Below are positions 24,238 through 35,208 of a stretch of 64,000 nt of DNA, piece by piece. The position numbers and the translations under genes are program-made. Source of the DNA: Amphiduros pacificus (Eukaryota; Annelida; Polychaeta; Phyllodocida; Hesionidae); NCBI GenBank assembly GCA_949316495.1, contig OX439004.1, positions 10,186,536-10,250,535 of the forward strand, in the 5' to 3' direction. The notes beneath the pieces are model-generated. The model had not been told where the DNA came from. It saw only the letters and a list, made by a program, of their open reading frames with translations, and did not search any database. Each line of letters begins with the position of its first letter. The first letter of the stretch is position 1.

Positions 24238-27200
24238 ATGACGAATGCAACCAATGCCTCCAATACTAGGTTAACGGAGCAGGTTCAAACCCTTGCTAGA
24301 GAAAAGGCTGTCTTAGAGGCCGAGAAGGCTGTCTTAGAGGCCGAGAAGGCTGTCTTAGAGGCCGAGAAGGAAGCAATTTCTTCTGAGCTTCAAAAATCTC
24401 AGCAAGCAGTCCTCAAGAGGGATGAAATCATCGCCACGTTTGTGCCAAAGCCTGAAGACCTCCCTGCCGAGGATGCCTCTTCAGACGATGAAACACCTAA
24501 CACCGGCAAGACCTTCCTGGTAGCCATCCCCAAAATTGGACAACAGGACGCAATTTCCTCTGGCCTCATCCGTGATGATTGGGTTTAATTCCACCACCAT
24601 TGATTTCCTTGCTTGGTGCTCGGAAAGGATTCTTAAGGCCAGCCACGTCTTTCTTGTGCCGGACCTGGGCCTACTGTCACCATGCTCACGCCTATTCCCA
24701 GTAAAAACCCTCTCATGACGATAAAATGCATTTCGGTGATGGGACTAAAGGACTCCTTCAAGCTGCCTGGTTTCAGTGTTCACAAGATCCCACGTTTCTA
24801 CAAGCCGACAACTTCTTCTCTTTTGGAGGAAGGTCTGCTTACGGCCCTTTCAATTGCTGATCTCCAAGCAGCTCTCAACACGCTCCCGATTCCCGCTCGA
24901 GTTGAACCGAGGAGAAGGTCCTGCTGTCTGACGAGGAAACTTCGGGTACTTCTTCTTCTCGCAAATCCTCCTCCTCTCAAGGGGGTAAGGCTTCCTCGAA
25001 GCGTACACAAGCTACTTCTTCTCCAGACAGGAAGAAAAAAACTTCCCGACGAAACCACCGTCATCTCTTCATCCTTGGCAGCCAGAATCATCGGCAAACG
25101 TGGTGCCACCATAAATAGATTCAGGGATGATCTTGGTGCAAGTGTGAAAGTCAAGACATTGAAAAATGGCGGTGAGGACGTCCACCTCCTCACTCTTGGA
25201 GGACGCAAGGAAGCTGTAATCGCAAGAAAGCAGAAATCGAGAAGCTTAAGGCTAGCATCTCGAAGGACTGATATTCTTGGCCATCGTATATCCCGGGCTT
25301 CCTTGGCCCGTGCTTTTCCACATCTAATAGACTATCTCGGCAAACTGACAATCTTGTGCATTCTGATCAGCTGTTCAACTCTTATACTCACTTAAATGAA
25401 CATTTCATGGACAGTAATGTTATCTGTATAATGTTCTTGTGTATGTAGCCTGCTCAAATTGTCTATTTCCGATTTTTGTTTATGTACTGATGTATTATGT
25501 TCTAATAAATGTAATGTTACCCCTGCAAATGAATCCCTCCTCTCAAATACTATTATTTTATGTCAAATGCACACCTTCTCCTTCTATCTATCAAACTCCC
25601 TGGAAAATATTAATTTCCTTGCTTTTGACCGATTTGCTTTTTCTCTCACTAGTCAAAAAAACATAAATGATCCATTTTACAGTTTAAAATCTATTACTTG
25701 TATCAAAGCGCGGCCTGTAAATGGACACGCGCCGTATGTTTCTAGTAGGGGTGACAATATGACCGGTATACTAAAGATGGATTACGATGGTGAGGAACTC
25801 CCCCTTTTTGACCTATATTTCAACCTACCTGTTTCGCTTCGCATCCTAGAGTATCCCGTTACTCACTCAGGTAAATAACCACTGCACTATCATAAAAATA
25901 AAGTCGCCCATCCAGGGATTACCTGTGAAAACACGGGTTCTCGGCACAATACACATTGTAATACACATTCCTTGCCACGGATGTGAATTGCAGATCTACC
26001 TTCGCATGGAGCACAAGGTATCAGTATAGGGGCCAATACTCACTCGCTTGCCTTTCCCAATAAATTCAGAATTGGCTCTTGTAATGTTCAAAGTATCTCC
26101 TCCAAAGTTCTAGCAGTTAGAGATTACTTCTTTCATAATTAACTACATGCTCTGTTTATGACAGAAACCTGGATGAATGAATTGTGTGATGAAAGGGTGA
26201 CTCGTGAGCTAGAACAAGGCTCTCTTAAAGTCCACTCTTTCCTAAGGATGGGTCGCACCGGAGGAGGGGTGGGTCTCCTTCCATGTCGTCCTTCCATTTA
26301 CAACCAATAGGTTAGACCCCCCTAGTTAAAACTATGGAACTCATGGAAGCCTCAATTATGGTTAAAGGGAAAAAATCACCTTTGTGGTTATCTACAGGCC
26401 AGAGCCATCTGGTGGCAATATGTATACATACACAGAGTTCTATGATGAATTTATCCAATTGGTGGCTCACTATGGTGCTTTCAACCATGAGGTTATCTTC
26501 TTAGGTGGTTATAACTTCCATGTAAATAAACCTACTAAACCAGATGTCATAAAATTCAATGACATCCTTTCTACCTTTGACTTAGACCAATGGGTCACTG
26601 AGCCAATGCATAAACTTGGAAATACCCTTGATTTAATCATGACTTTTAAGGGTAGTGGAATTTTAAAGAGCCACCTGGTTGATGATTATATCTCAGATCA
26701 TAAAATGATCATCCTTCACCTCAATATCACTCCACCTAAACATCCCAAGAAATCAATGAACTATAGAAAATTTAACAATATTGACCTAGAATCCCTTAGG
26801 GATGACCTGATTTCTATGACAGAAAGCTCTCATTCATAATAGATAAGCATACCCCCCTGAAAAAGGTCAAGGTCTCTATGCACAGACCAGTGCCTTGGAT
26901 GAGTGACCTTATCAAAAATGAGAGGTCTCTTAAGAGGAGACTTGAGAGAAAATTGAATAAGACTGGATCACAGGTTGATAGAGAGCTATTTAACACCCAG
27001 AGAAATAAATATAACTCCCTATTAAATACCTCACAATCTAACTACTTTGAAAAGTTGAATGACTTTTTTCTTGATAAAATTGATAAAATTCGTCAAAATC
27101 TTGATAGAACACCTAATTGTGCAAATCTGTCACCAGGTGGCACTACAAACAATAGCAATATTCATACTTCCAACTCAGAGTGTCTGGATGAGTTTGAAGC

Positions 27201-27784
27201 GTTGACAGTAAATGATGTACGTAAGCTCATCAAGAAGTCCGCTAAGAAATCCTGTGGCCTTGATCCAATCCCTTCCTGGCTCCTACTTGACCTTTTAGAT
27301 GTTCTCTTACCGATTATTACTGTCATTATAAACAAGTCTCTGACTAGCTCAGCAGTATCAGAGAACATGAAAATTGCCATCATTGCCCCACTGTTAAAAA
27401 AACTGGGCCTTGAACTTATTGAGAGTAATTATAGGCCGGTCTCCAATTTGACCTTTATTTCTATACTAACTGAGAGGGCAGTTGCTGATCAGTTAGTTTG
27501 GTAAGAAATGGCCTTACTGACAAATTCCAGTCAGCCTACAAGGAGTTCCACAGTTCTGAGACGGCCTTTCTGAGGGTCCAAAATGACATCCTACATGAAA
27601 TGGATAACAAGAAGTCGATGATCCTTCTTTTTGCTTGACCTCTCTGCGGCCTTTGACACTATTGATCACCAGATACTACTTGATAGACTTAGATCTAGAT
27701 GTCATGTCACTGGTCATGCCCTTTCATGGATTCGCTCTTATCTCAGTGGTAGGAAGCAATGTGTTAAAGTAGGGTCCTCTCGGT
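24238..27784 (+). mobile_element. Degenerate non-LTR retrotransposon, CR1/L2 group (Crack-like), KH-domain ORF1
   Basis: ORF1 region (24238-25395): an N-terminal coiled coil with three AEKAVLE heptad-like repeats, then, in another frame, a KH domain at about 25060-25230 (SSLAARIIGKRGATINRF, with an intact GxxG loop GKRG). ORF2 region: an APE-type endonuclease starts at about 26064 (RIGSCNVQSIS, then LFMTETWMNE) and continues at 26384-26839 (VIYRPEPSGG, LGGYNFHV, GNTLDLIMTF, SDHKMIILHL). The reverse transcriptase follows at 26878-27780 (KKSCGLDPIPSWLL, NYRPVSNLTF, LSAAFDTIDHQ). The frame is broken in several places, and the copy stops before the RT catalytic YxDD block, so its 3' end is missing. 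That is unusual, because LINEs usually lose the 5' end. Not active. Confidence 0.85.
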
Positions 27785-28107
27785 GTCAAATTTGATGAAG
27801 CTGCCATCATTTGTTCTTGAGTTATCGCGATGACAAGGACGTTCGCTACAGACATACATGCATACCCACGCCAAGAGAACGGCAATACCCTCAGCCTGAT
27901 TACATAAGGGGCTGAGGGTAAACAAAGGAAGTTATGGACCCAAAATATATATTATAACTTTACTAATACTGTTCCGATTGACAGATTTTTTACAGTACAA
28001 GATTGCATTTTTTATGTTCTTTCCAACGCACATTGCCATTCTTTTGTGCATCCATTCTAAGACCGAAAATTGTAAGATCGCTCTTTTGTCGGCATTCTTC
28101 TTTGTTT
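27785..28107. repeat. Dispersed repeat tail abutting the truncated LINE
   Basis: Starts abruptly inside the RT region of the LINE. Contains TTATCGCGATGACAAGGACG and ACAGACATACATGCATAC, then an inverted pair CCCTCAGCC / GGCTGAGGG near 27888-27918. The style resembles 3' tails of invertebrate SINEs/LINEs. The family is not identified. Confidence 0.4.
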
Positions 28108-28176
28108 ACTATTCCCAAAGACATCGTCAAAAAAGACTTGAAATCCACTGTTTCCAGAAACATCACGCACTGCCCT
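28108..28176. mobile_element. Partial copy of a TIR MITE (family also at 36.3 and 42.1 kb)
   Basis: CTATTCCCAAAGACATCG, then GACTTGAAATCCACTGTTTC and AACATCACGCACTGCCC, match the inverted end of the copies at 36.4 and 42.2 kb. Only one arm is present. Confidence 0.65.
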
Positions 28177-28952
28177 AGCTCGAGTATCTCTAGCAGTGAA
28201 TTTGCCTTTTGTTTATTTTTGGGACCAGTGGCCATTTCACGGCTAGAGAGAGATCGTCAAATTTCATCTGCCCTAGCGCAGCCCACTGGGCTGCGCATGG
28301 TAAACACGCACTGCAGGTGTCGTAGTTATGTACTCACTGCTTACATGGCATGGCTGTTTGCAAAGTATAATCTGTTTTCTGCAATATCCAGTTGTAAGAC
28401 AATCATTTTATTCTGTTTTAAGTCAGTTATCACACTTTTAAATGGACAAGAATTTCAGCTTCTTCAGAATTGAAATGTCCGCCAATGTTAAGACTGGTTT
28501 AGACCACGTGACTACATTTCACCCTCCACTTTTTGTGTATTGTTGGGAGTGGTTTTTCACTGCTTTCGGGGTGTTTTATCTGGTGATGTTTTCAGGTCTT
28601 TTCATAATTTCAAACATTGAGAGGTTTCCACTCGATGCTTCATTTTTTTCCTGCTGGATGTTTCAAGCAATATAAAACTTTAAATGTTACACTGGCAATG
28701 CAGTCATCTTCAGAAATATGTAAGGTAACTTTGTAATGCACTTTTAACAAGTGTCCCATCATGATTCAGAAGAAAACAGTGCATTTTTATGAAGAAGCCA
28801 GGAAATTTAAAAATCTGATTTTTTTACTGAAGTACTCCACGACCTAAAAACTGCCCCTATGTGCTCTCAAATGTGTAAAATGAAAATAAAAAATGACAAG
28901 AAAAAATCTCTTTGGAAGGGCTTGTTATTTAGGGAGTGGATGCCATGACTAG
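28177..28952. other. Spacer before the Penelope-like element
   Basis: Holds several open frames without recognisable domains. It may include the 5' part of the Penelope-like element or older repeats. No second hammerhead motif was found here. Confidence 0.35.
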
Positions 28953-31403
28953 CACTGCCCATCCAATTTAACTCACGACTCCAGTAGAACCCGACTTCCG
29001 GCAGATCAAAATGTACCTTTAAGACAAAATAAAAACGTCTCAAACCAAAAAATCAAAATCTCGTTCTTTAACAAAAATGTTATTATCAACCTTGACAACA
29101 AGGATGAACGTTCAGTCATTAACCTGTCGAGTCATGCCTTGACCCCTAATGAAAGAAACATCCTCCTAAAAGGTCTCAAATTTTGCCCCACCCCAGGCGA
29201 ACCAAAAATGCATGAAATACAATCAGACTTGAGATCCTTTTTCAGAAGGATGCGACTAAAATCATTTTGGCACGACCCTGACTCAGACTCCCTGAGTCAA
29301 TCTGACATCCCCAACCAAACTCAACCGAGCATAGCAACATACTTTGCTCATACCAATATCCCATCAACCTCAACAACTGCCCCATCAATCCCGGACCCAC
29401 AAGCTAAATTCAAACCGAAAAGCACTTGGGAACCAAAAACCACTTCCCGGGACCCAGTGTTAGAAACGTTTTTCAAATGTGTCCAAAGGGACCTCAACCA
29501 ATTTGTCCCCAGGGCCCCCCGCACCCAAAACCTCAACAGAGAGGAAAAAACAGCCTTAGACACCCTAAGCAACAATAAAACCATAACTATAAAAAAGGCA
29601 GACAAAGGCTCTGCTATAGTAATTATGGACACAGAAGACTACATCAAAGAAGCAGAAAGACAACTGAATGACATCAACTTCTATGTCAAAACCCCCAATG
29701 ACCTCACAGAACAACATAAAACCAGTGTTAGGAACATACTGAACCAAATGTATGACAAGGACGAAATCAGCAATGACGTTTATATGACATTGTGTCCACA
29801 CGAGGCTAAGACAGCCAAATTTTACTTCCTACCTAAAATACACAAAAAAGTGGTCGTAGGGAGACCCATTATCAGTGGAAATGGGTCTCCTACAGAACAA
29901 ATCTCTGCATTTGTAGATGAACACATCAAACCCTTTGTCAAAGACACACCCTCCTATGTAAGGGACACCACAGATTTCATTAGGAAAATCTCTTCCTTTA
30001 AGAGTAACAATGAAATCATTGTAGCCACTATGGACGTGACTAGCCTGTATACAAACATCCCCCATAATGAGGGCTTGAACGCGGTATACAGATGTCTGGT
30101 AAAAAATTACAAAGGCAAAGCGAGCATCAAAAGCTTGATGAGTCTCTTAGAAGCAGTATTGAAAATGAACAACTTCACCTTTAATGTTGAAAATTTTCTC
30201 CAAACAGGAGGAACAGCTATGGGAACAAGGGTAGCCCCTTCATATGCCAACCTATTTATGGCACATCTAGAAGAGAACCTCTTAAAGAATGCCCCATCTA
30301 AACCAGCTCTCTATCTGAGATACATTGATGACATATTCATGGTATTTGACCAAGGAGAAGAAAAACTCCTAAACTTCATTGAATACACCAACTCATTCCA
30401 TCATAAAATTAAATTCACCTCAAAACACTCCAAAGTAGAGGTCGAATTCTTGGACACTCTAGTCAAAGTCGATAGAGAAAACGGCTCTATCTACACGGAT
30501 CTCTACACCAAAGATACTGACACACACAACTACCTACACTTCAGTTCCTCCCACCCAAAACATTGCAAAACGGGGGGGCCCTACGGAGAATTCCTGAGAA
30601 TAAGAAGGAACTGCACTAAGATTGCAGACTATGAAAAACATTCACAACTCAGAATGCTAGACTATCAACGCAGGGGATATCCAACAGATGCCCTAGAATC
30701 CGCACGAATCAAAGCGAGAGACAAAACCAGGGAAGACCTGCTCAAACAGAAGAACACTTCCAAAAGCGAGCAGCCGAAAGTACCACTTGTTACTACCTAC
30801 AATGAGGCCAACCCAAATTTCCATAAAATCCTAAGGAAACACTGGCCTCTATTACAACTGTCCACTCACAAGGATGCCTTCCCAGAGAAACCTCTGGTGG
30901 CATTCAGACGCCCCAAAAACATATCTGACAAACTGGTTAGAGCAGCATGCCATAACCAAACTGTGACTACAACTCACCAACCTACTGCACCACCATGCAG
31001 GAGACCATGGAGATGCCAATTCTGCCTCTCCTGGAGAACTCACAAAACTGTGAAGAGCTCAGTAACTGGACGAGAGTATAAAGCACCAGAAAAATATACC
31101 TGTAACACAAGAAACCTAGTCTACCTCATAACATGCAGAATCTGCAAGAAACAGTATGTAGGGGAAACTTACAGGACGTTTAAAGAACGAATAAACGAAC
31201 ACTTAGGCTACATTAGGAGGAAGGAATGTGACCAAGCTACAGGTCACCACTTCAATCAACCAGGTCATAGTATAGATGACATGGAATTTCAAGTGATATA
31301 CATTCTATACAAAAAACCAACACCATACGACCAAACTAGAGTCACTAGAGAACTGGAATGGATAGACAGGTTGAGAACGTTTAAACCAACAGGTTTAAAC
31401 TAA
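28953..31403 (+). mobile_element. Penelope-like element: RT + GIY-YIG open frame, looks whole
   Basis: One frame without stops from 28953. Family-like sequence begins by about 29100 (VINLSSHALTPNERN), although the first in-frame ATG is only at 29208, so the true start (perhaps upstream by splicing) is unclear. Counting from 29139, RT blocks in order are TIKKADKGSAIVIMD, FYFLPKIHK, GRPIISGNGSPTEQ, TMDVTSLYTNIPHNEG, GGTAMGTRVAPSYANLFMA, catalytic YIDD at about 395, and EVEFLDTLV. A Cys-containing linker (CRRPWRCQFC) precedes the GIY-YIG endonuclease at about 659-700 (NLVYLITC, QYVGETYRTFKERINEH). This order defines canonical Penelope-like retroelements. The long unbroken frame implies a young copy. 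Terminal repeats were not identified. Confidence 0.93.
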
Positions 31404-31677
31404 AAAGGTAGATAAAGAGATTATTTTCTTACCCTTACGCAGACACACTATTGAAAAATAGATTTCAATCTAGTCCAACGTCTACCTTCTTCGGCCAAAA
31501 CTACACGATCAACTACTGAACCATACCATTTTAAATAGGTTCTATAATACCAGAAAACGAAGCAACAAATCCGCAAACACGGAACCGCTTCAAAATAACA
31601 AAAATATAAAAGTTTTTGGCGCACATTACGTATTCCAACTAGGCATTAACGTTGATCAACAGATCAAACCTCTTAAG

Positions 31678-32547
31678 ATGCCGGCAGCACTCGATTTTTC
31701 GTTGCACGAGACGAACACGGGAGTCCAAAAGACAATAGCCCGAGCGACGGCGCAAAGTAACAATGCCCACGTCGCCCTAGCAACCAGCACAATACACAAT
31801 AGTCCTCTGGAGTCAAAACAAACCACAACAATGGCGAAAAAGGAAGCGCACACCCTGTGCGCCCACTGTGGCAAACTCTACACCACTTTACGGGCCATGA
31901 AACGCCACGCCAAACACGCCCACACACCCACACACAGTGGGTATACGTGCGACTTCTGCATGTCTAAATATACCAGATTAGACAATCTGAGGAGGCACTG
32001 GAAACGGGACCCATTCTGTTCCATCCTACACCAGTGCAATATCCAATTGCGCATGGAAGAGGGGGTCCAAAACCTGGACCTCACACAGACGCCTCTGATA
32101 AACCACCTCAACAAGGAGGAAACATCAGAAACATCAGAAGCAAGTAAGATACCCACTCAAATGTATCAACAAACATGACAAAAAGTCACATAGCCACACA
32201 CAGACTATTACTTCTCTAGAGTCAGGGTTTCCCAGAAACCCTGAATGGCTGAAAATATTTTTAAATTCAAAATTCATAACCAGGTACTTATTCTGCTCTT
32301 TTTAGATAACTCAGAAAAAAGTGGAGAAGGGATGATCGCAGAGGAAGCCACAACCATTTTGGCTCCCTCTCTTGGCGAATTCTCCCCAGATCAAGCTCCC
32401 AACGGCATCCCAGATTCGACCAAATTTGACGATTTCTGGGATAGCCTCGAATGGGACACAAACAACCCCCCCGAGGAATTGGAAGAAATCCTGGAAACTC
32501 TCCAGGAGATCCTGGATGACACAGAGTCAACCATATCCGAAAAATAA
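31678..32547 (+). CDS. Small C2H2 zinc-finger protein with acidic C-terminus, 2 exons
   Basis: Exon 1 is 31678-32143 and exon 2 is 32306-32547, joined in phase at GCAA|GTAAG and a pyrimidine-rich CTCTTTTTAG acceptor, giving 235 residues. Residues about 60-82 form one C2H2 finger (CAHCGKLY ... RHAKHAH). A second, incomplete finger follows (YTCDFCMSKYTRLDNLRRHW), with a Cys (DPFC) at the fourth ligand position, so it could be C2HC. Exon 2 is strongly acidic (ESTISEK end; EELEEILETLQEILDD), like an activation or interaction region. An AATAAA at 32607-32612 follows the stop. It lies 275 bp after the Penelope-like frame on the same strand and 650 bp before a hammerhead ribozyme, so it could be element cargo or a host gene into which elements settled. 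I do not recognise an orthologue. Confidence 0.65.
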
Positions 32548-32606
32548 CCATACTTGCAAAAAAGTCTGTAAAATATTACAAGGAACAATATAAAACCAAA
32601 TATGAA

Positions 32607-32612
32607 AATAAA
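32607..32612 (+). terminator. Polyadenylation signal of the zinc-finger gene
   Basis: AATAAA 60 bp after the stop of exon 2. Confidence 0.5.
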
Positions 32613-33171
32613 ACATATTTTTATAAAAAAAGTTTCTTGTCCGAGTTTGTATGAAACCAAACATGGTTCTTAATTGACATTGGAATACAAACGCCCCAAA
32701 AAAACGGCTCAAAAACTGGCCGAGAACCCAACAAAAATAAGGTATAATATCCGATTTAATTATTGAAAACTTCTCGTACATATAACAAAAGAAAGAAACG
32801 AGAGCAAGAAATTCGTTTTATAAATGGATATTCCTACCCCGCGCCGGGGCAGTACGCAGCGTAAAATAAACGAACTAGTCTGGAGGCCATCCGGGACAGG
32901 GTCCTTAAATTTCAAAAGAATTAGAGATTAGAGATCGAACACTTTCGAATCGACAAAAAGTCGAAAAAACCTCCCGAAAAATTGCAGAAAATTCTACAAC
33001 ACATGTAGAATACTTTACAACGTATCTGTAACCCCTGCAAAGCCCTCAAAACAAAGGTTTTTCAATAGCACCTCCACCAGAGGCTCACAAAAACAAAACA
33101 CACCTCCAGATTGGAGGCGCTACGAGTGAAGGAACAGCACCTCCAGAGGTGCTAAGCACCTCCACGAAATC

Positions 33172-33180
33172 CTATATAAA
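33172..33180 (+). promoter_or_regulatory. TATA-like box before the hammerhead
   Basis: CCTATATAAAC lies about 25-30 bp before the hammerhead 5' strand, a normal spacing for a pol II start near 33200. Upstream (33060-33165) are several inverted CACCTCCA / TGGAGGTG-like words. This resembles a retroelement terminal-repeat promoter. Inference only. Confidence 0.4.
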
Positions 33181-33201
33181 CAAGAATCAGGATAACGCAG
33201 T

Positions 33202-33265
33202 CAGTCCCTATCCAACTGAAGAGATCGAACTAGATCGAAACCGTTGTTGGTCTTGGTCGGGACTG
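33202..33265 (+). ncRNA. Hammerhead ribozyme (type I, short stem III)
   Basis: All core elements are in order. Stem I 5' arm: CAGTCCC (33202-33208), TAT loop, CCAA (33212-33215). Core CTGAAGA (33216-33222, matching CUGANGA). Stem II: GATC (33223-33226) and GATC (33233-33236) around loop GAACTA. GAAA at 33237-33240. Stem III: ACC (33240-33242) and GGT (33249-33251) around GTTGTT. The expected cleavage base is C at 33252. Stem I 3' arm: TTGG (33253-33256), TC, GGGACTG (33259-33265). Every stem base pair is Watson-Crick. Minimal hammerheads with a short stem III are known from terminal repeats of Penelope-like elements and from retrozymes, and a Penelope-like element lies 1.8 kb upstream on the same strand. 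Confidence 0.87.
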
Positions 33266-33596
33266 TGATCGTCGTCAAGCTCTGTTCTTGTGATCCTCGC
33301 CTTTTCTACTAATCTCCACTTCACTTTTGTTTTGCAAGTTTATGTGATGGATTGCGCTTTTGGCATATTATGAATGGCACAATTATCACTTATTTGTTGT
33401 CATAATTACATTAGAAATGAAATAATACCTCCAATATGCCTAAATTTCTGTATTAGAGCTTTGTTTTCAACCATCGGTAAATTGACCTATTTATTGACCT
33501 AATTATTGAGGCCCTGCTAGGTTTTGTACAAAGGGGCCTATATGGGTGAAATGCAGATATTTTTAGCCACCACGATCATGCAATTTGGAGATAGCT
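33266..33596. other. Spacer between the hammerhead and the minisatellite
   Basis: No gene. The first about 50 bp (GTGATCGTCGTCAAGCT, GATCCTCGCCTTTTCTAC) recur after the decayed hammerhead at 56.5 kb, so they belong to the same repeat. Confidence 0.6.
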
Positions 33597-35202
33597 GCAC
33601 AAGTGAGAGATAGCAAGTGATAGACTTCTACAACAGCAAGAGATAGCTGCATAAATAAGAGATAGCTGCATAAATAAGAGATAGCTGCATAAATAAGAGA
33701 TAGCTGCATAAATAAGAGATAACTGCATAAATAAGAGATAGCTGCATAAATGAGATATAGCTGTATAAATAAGAGATAGCTGTATAGATAAGAGATAGCT
33801 GCATAAATAAGAGATAGCTGCATAAATAAGAGATAGCTGTATTGAGACATGAAAAATAGCTGCACAAATAAGAGATAGCTGCACTAATAAGAGATAGCTG
33901 CATAAATAAGAGATAACTGCATAAATAAGAGATAGCTGCATAAATAAGAGATAGCTGTATAAATAAGAGATAGCTGTGCATGAATAAGAGATAGCTGCAT
34001 AATTGGGAGATAACTGTATAAATAAGAGATAACTGCATAAATAGGATATAGCTGTATAAATAAGAGATAGCTGCATAAATAAGAGATAGCTGTATAAATA
34101 AGAGATAGGTGCATAACTGAGAGATAGCTGTATTGAGACATGAAAAATAGCTGCACAAATAAGAGATAGCTGCATAAATAAGAGATAGCTGCATAAATAA
34201 GAGATAACTGCATAAATAAGAGATAACTGCATAAATAAGATATAGCTGCATAAATAAGATATAGCTGCATAAATAAGAGATAACTGCATAAATAAGAGAT
34301 AGCTGCATAAATAAGAGATAGCTGCATAAATAAGAGATAGCTGCATAAATAAGAGATAGCTGCATAAATAAGAGATAGCTGTATAAATAAGAGATAGCTA
34401 TGGGAGAGACAGCTGCACATGGTGAGACAGCTGCACATGGTGAGAGATAGCTGCACATGGTGAGAGATAGCTGCACATGGTGAGAGATAGCTGCACATGG
34501 GGAGAGATAGTTACAACAGTGAGAGATAGCTGCACATGGTAAGAGATAGCTGCACATGGGGAGAGATAGCTGCACGTGGTGAGAGATAGCTCCACATGGT
34601 GAGATATAGCTGCACATGGTGAGAGATAGCTGCACATGGTGAAAAATAGCTGCACATGGGGAGATATAGCTGCACATGGTGAGAGATAGCTGCACATGGG
34701 GAGAGACAGCTGCACATGATGAGAGATAGCTGCACATGGGGAGAGATAGCTGCATATGGTAAGAGATAGCTGCATATGGTGAGAGATAGCTGCACATGGG
34801 GATAAAGAGCTGCAGATGGTGAGAGATAGCTGCACATGGGGAGAGATAGCTGCACGTGGGGAGAGATAGCTGCACAGTTTGAGAGAAAGCTGCACATGGT
34901 GAGAGAAAGCTGCATATGGGGAGAGATAGTTACAACAGTGAGAGACAACTGCACAACTGAATGACAGCTGCACACGTGGTAGTTGCACAAGTGAGAGACA
35001 GCTGCACATGTGAGAGATAACTGCACATGGTGAGAGATAGCTGCACATGGGGAGAGATAGCTGCACATGGTGAGAGATAGCTGCACATGGTGAGAGATAG
35101 TTACAACAGTAAGAGACAACTGCACAACTGAATGACAGCTGCACACGTGGTAGTTGCACAAGTGAGAGACAGCTGCACATGTGAGAGATAGCTGTATAGG
35201 TG
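33597..35202. repeat. Two-family minisatellite, 19-bp and 20-bp units
   Basis: Left block (about 33640-34395): GAGATAGCTGCATAAATAA, 19 bp, about 38 copies. Right block (about 34400-35202): GAGAGATAGCTGCACATGGT, 20 bp, about 35-40 copies. The two share AGAGATAGCTGCA, so one arose from the other. In the right block, a variant segment starting GAGAGATAGTTACAACAGT at 34921 recurs at about 35092, a higher-order duplication of about 171 bp. The long Leu/Ser/Tyr-rich frames on the minus strand (up to 415 codons) come from stop-free units that are not multiples of three, and are not called as genes. Confidence 0.95.
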
Positions 35203-35208
35203 AGGGAT

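Noticed and set aside
28003-28473. 156-codon frame before the Penelope-like element
   Set aside because: Runs through a MITE arm and other repeats, with no domain. Not supported as a gene.
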